Assembly: GCF_021869765.1 (NCBI RefSeq)
Contig: NZ_CP084580.1
Span: 1,922,001-1,986,000 of the forward strand
Length of the DNA stretch: 64,000 nt
Reading direction: 5' to 3'
From: Chryseobacterium sp. MEBOG06
Lineage (GTDB): Bacteria; Bacteroidota; Bacteroidia; Flavobacteriales; Weeksellaceae
The notes below the pieces were generated by a model. The model had not been told where the DNA came from, made no database searches, and saw nothing but the letters and a program-made list of their open reading frames with translations. Below are positions 62,076 to 64,000 of the stretch, one piece after another (position 1 is the stretch's first letter; every line of letters begins with the position of its first letter). The position numbers and the translations under genes were made by a program.

Positions 62076-63104
62076 TTAACTCGTTGTAAGAAATCTGAAC
62101 TTATTTATATTTTTAAGTGCGATGCCCGTTCCACGAACAACAGCTCTTAAAGGATCTTCAGCAACGCATACAGGGAGTCCTGTTTTTCTGTGTATTCTGT
62201 CAGCAAGCCCATTCAGCAGAGCACCGCCTCCGGCAAGATAAATACCTGTTTTATAGATATCCGCTGCAAGCTCTGGAGGAGTAAGAGAAAGTGTTTCCAA
62301 AACAGCATCTTCAATCCTCATAATCGATTTATCCAGAGCTTTGAAAATCTCCTTGTAATTGACCATGATTTCTTTTGGCTTCCCTGTGATCAGATCTCTT
62401 CCCTGAACCGGAATATCTTCTAAAGGATAATCAAGTTCCTCCAGGGCGGAACCTATTTCAATTTTTATTCTTTCAGCGGTTCTTTCTCCAATATATAGAT
62501 TATAGTGTGATCTCAGAAAATAAGCAATGTCATTTGTAAACACATCGCCAGCTATTTTCAGAGACTTATCACAAACGATACCGCCAAGTGCAATCACTGC
62601 TATTTCAGTAGTTCCGCCTCCTATGTCAATAATCATATTTCCTTCAGGGTTCTGAACATCTATACCTGCTCCAATAGCGGCTGCCATGGGCTCATAGATT
62701 AGCTTTACTTCCTTGGCATTCACTTTCAGTGCAGAATCTTTAACAGCTCTTTTTTCAACTTCAGTAATTCCTGAAGGAATACATATTACAATTCTGAGAG
62801 CAGGCTGAATAAATCTACCTCTGATTCCAGGTATCTGTTTGATAAATTCTTTAATCATGTGTTCGGAAGCATGAAAATCGGCAATGACCCCATCTTTTAA
62901 TGGACGTATCGTTTTGATGTTTTCATGAGTTTTCCCCTGCATAAGTTTGGCTTGTTCTCCAACTGCAATGGGCTTTCCGGTAGATCGGTCAATAGCGACA
63001 ATAGAAGGCTGGTCAATGACGATTTTGTTATTATGTATGATCAGAGTGTTAGCCGTTCCTAGATCCATTGCAATCTCTTGTGTAAACATATCAAATAATC
63101 CCAT
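62076..63104 (-). CDS. mreB: Rod shape-determining protein MreB
   Basis: A 342-residue actin homologue of the MreB type: MAMDLGTANT-like phosphate 1 loop (here IAMDLGTANTLI), phosphate 2 block IIDIGGGTTEIAVI, and adenosine loop YLAGGGALLNGL. It polymerises under the inner membrane and guides wall synthesis. mreC, mreD and rodA do not follow on the minus strand, so it is an isolated copy or a second paralogue. The chosen ATG gives the usual MGLFDMFTQE start. Confidence 0.93.
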   Translation of the reverse strand: MGLFDMFTQEIAMDLGTANTLIIHNNKIVIDQPSIVAIDRSTGKPIAVGEQAKLMQGKTHENIKTIRPLKDGVIADFHASEHMIKEFIKQIPGIRGRFIQPALRIVICIPSGITEVEKRAVKDSALKVNAKEVKLIYEPMAAAIGAGIDVQNPEGNMIIDIGGGTTEIAVIALGGIVCDKSLKIAGDVFTNDIAYFLRSHYNLYIGERTAERIKIEIGSALEELDYPLEDIPVQGRDLITGKPKEIMVNYKEIFKALDKSIMRIEDAVLETLSLTPPELAADIYKTGIYLAGGGALLNGLADRIHRKTGLPVCVAEDPLRAVVRGTGIALKNINKFRFLTTS

Positions 63105-63456
63105 CTATTCATTCTTTTATAGACTGCTAAAATACGCTTTATGTATTGATATACTTGCCGGCAGACTTCGTGCAGAAGTTAAAGTTGTGTTAATTATTCC
63201 TCTGAGACAATTGTAGCCGTTTAAAAGTCGTCAGATCGAGTATTGTCTTTCATGAGTTTGTCTTTTAAAAATTTTTTAGCACCACCATGTAAAAAATACA
63301 ATAACTGCTTATTACTATTGTCACGTTAAGGTCTATCTGATTTATAAAAACAATGAATATATGAACAGTTTGTTTGTCTGAAGGAAACCAGAATACCATA
63401 CTTTGCTCGCTAATTTATTATATTAGAGGCCTAAAAGCTGTTCAATTTTTACAATA
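63105..63456. other. Divergent upstream region
   Basis: 352 bases between mreB (minus) and a secreted protein gene (plus). AT-rich with no convincing promoter pair or repeat seen. Confidence 0.35.
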
Positions 63457-64000
63457 ATGAGAAAAACCGTTTTTATAACCTTGCTCTTTTGGTCTGTCTA
63501 TAGCGCAAAAGGACAAAAACAACAAATTTCCAGTGACAGTATTTCTATTTTTTTTGATGAGATTAAAATGGCATCAAAAAAGAACACCGGACTTTGGAAT
63601 CAAGATTTATACGGTCCTATGATTTTAGTTGCTTCGAAAACAAGAACCCTGTTTGCAGATGAACCGGACACTGGAGCTCAGTTGAAACCCAATGGGAATA
63701 TCTATACAGGAATTTTACCTGACAATGTGAATATTGCTAATACGGCAGTCGGCTGGAGCGGTAAAAGATGGGCTATGATTATGCTTCCGCTTCCTAAGAA
63801 TAAAGCCGACCGAATTAATCTGCTTGCTCATGAGTCATTTCACCGTATTCAGCCTTCATTAGGATTTGTGCTTAACAATGTTGAGAATAACCATCTTGAC
63901 CTTAAAGAGGGAAGAATCTATCTGCGTCTGGAAGCAGAAGCATTGAAGAAAGCACTTCAGTCATCTTCGGAAAAAGAAATGCAGCAGCATCTTACTCATG
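63457..64000 (+). CDS. Secreted HExxH-motif protein, 3' end outside window
   Basis: The frame runs from ATG at 63457 to the right edge with 181 codons visible and no stop. It starts with a signal peptide (MRKTVFITLLFWSVYSAKG). At about residue 119 it has INLLAHESFHRIQP, an HExxH zinc-protease-type motif, with a possible third ligand Glu in LRLEAEALKKAL further on. The family is not recognised; a metallopeptidase or a related hydrolase is the natural guess. Confidence 0.7.
   Translation, partial: MRKTVFITLLFWSVYSAKGQKQQISSDSISIFFDEIKMASKKNTGLWNQDLYGPMILVASKTRTLFADEPDTGAQLKPNGNIYTGILPDNVNIANTAVGWSGKRWAMIMLPLPKNKADRINLLAHESFHRIQPSLGFVLNNVENNHLDLKEGRIYLRLEAEALKKALQSSSEKEMQQHLTH

Noticed and set aside
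1-64000. CRISPR arrays, prophage genes, restriction-modification or toxin-antitoxin pairs
   Set aside because: No regularly spaced repeats, phage structural genes, methyltransferase/endonuclease pairs or recognisable toxin-antitoxin pairs were seen.

Overview
The window is AT-rich chromosomal DNA from a member of the Flavobacteriia, most like Chryseobacterium or a close relative (Weeksellaceae). This rests on TonB-dependent receptors with an N-terminal carboxypeptidase-regulatory-like domain, a DUF2480 protein, an ISAon1-type insertion sequence, Bacteroidota-type promoters (TTG or TTTG, about 19 bases, TAnnTTTG) and weak ribosome binding sites. The genus call is inference.

Layout. 1-2.6 kb: two paralogous membrane-anchored TPR/helix-turn-helix regulators. 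3.3-11.3 kb: a drug-resistance-like block with a Tet(X)-like FAD monooxygenase, its AraC-type regulator and a divergent three-gene RND efflux operon. 11.4-19.2 kb: one long minus-strand operon joining nickel chaperones (HypA, HypB, a UreE-like protein) to an FecBCD-type ABC importer, an acetyltransferase and a TonB receptor, so probably a nickel (or other metal) acquisition and delivery unit. 19.8-22.6 kb: a methyltransferase remnant, a Crp/Fnr regulator, a ketopantoate-reductase-like enzyme and a hydrolase. 22.7-26.1 kb: a superoxide dismutase/ferredoxin/flavoprotein operon divergent from a SufR-like regulator, with a CAAC-N6-GTTG operator over the sod promoter.

26.1-38.5 kb: HAD phosphatase, sterol-desaturase-like protein, MarR regulator divergent from a UvrA-like ABC protein with an in-frame TGA, a phytase/TonB receptor pair, an ECF41-type sigma factor with an azoreductase, and a cupin-like protein. 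38.6-49.3 kb: M1 aminopeptidase, PutP-like symporter, several small enzymes and hypotheticals, a TPR lipoprotein-like protein, and an S41 peptidase.

49.6-57.6 kb is the accessory island: a tRNA-Ser gene, two tandem ISAon1-like elements, then a 58-residue double-glycine-leader peptide gene, three tiny membrane-protein genes, an HlyD-type adaptor and a C39-peptidase ABC transporter, and finally a fossil of the same IS family. This is a bacteriocin-type or peptide-signal export locus bracketed by IS sequence, and is the best candidate here for an undescribed system. 57.7-64 kb: a GNAT enzyme, a frameshifted aldehyde dehydrogenase with an AraC regulator, a SnoaL-like protein and a membrane protein, an MreB gene without mreCD beside it, and the start of a secreted HExxH protein.

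Five genes in the window are broken: UvrA-like nonsense codon, DinB, aldehyde dehydrogenase and a small DUF-like gene by one-base deletions, and a methyltransferase by a large internal deletion. Either real decay or residual assembly errors could explain the single-base lesions.
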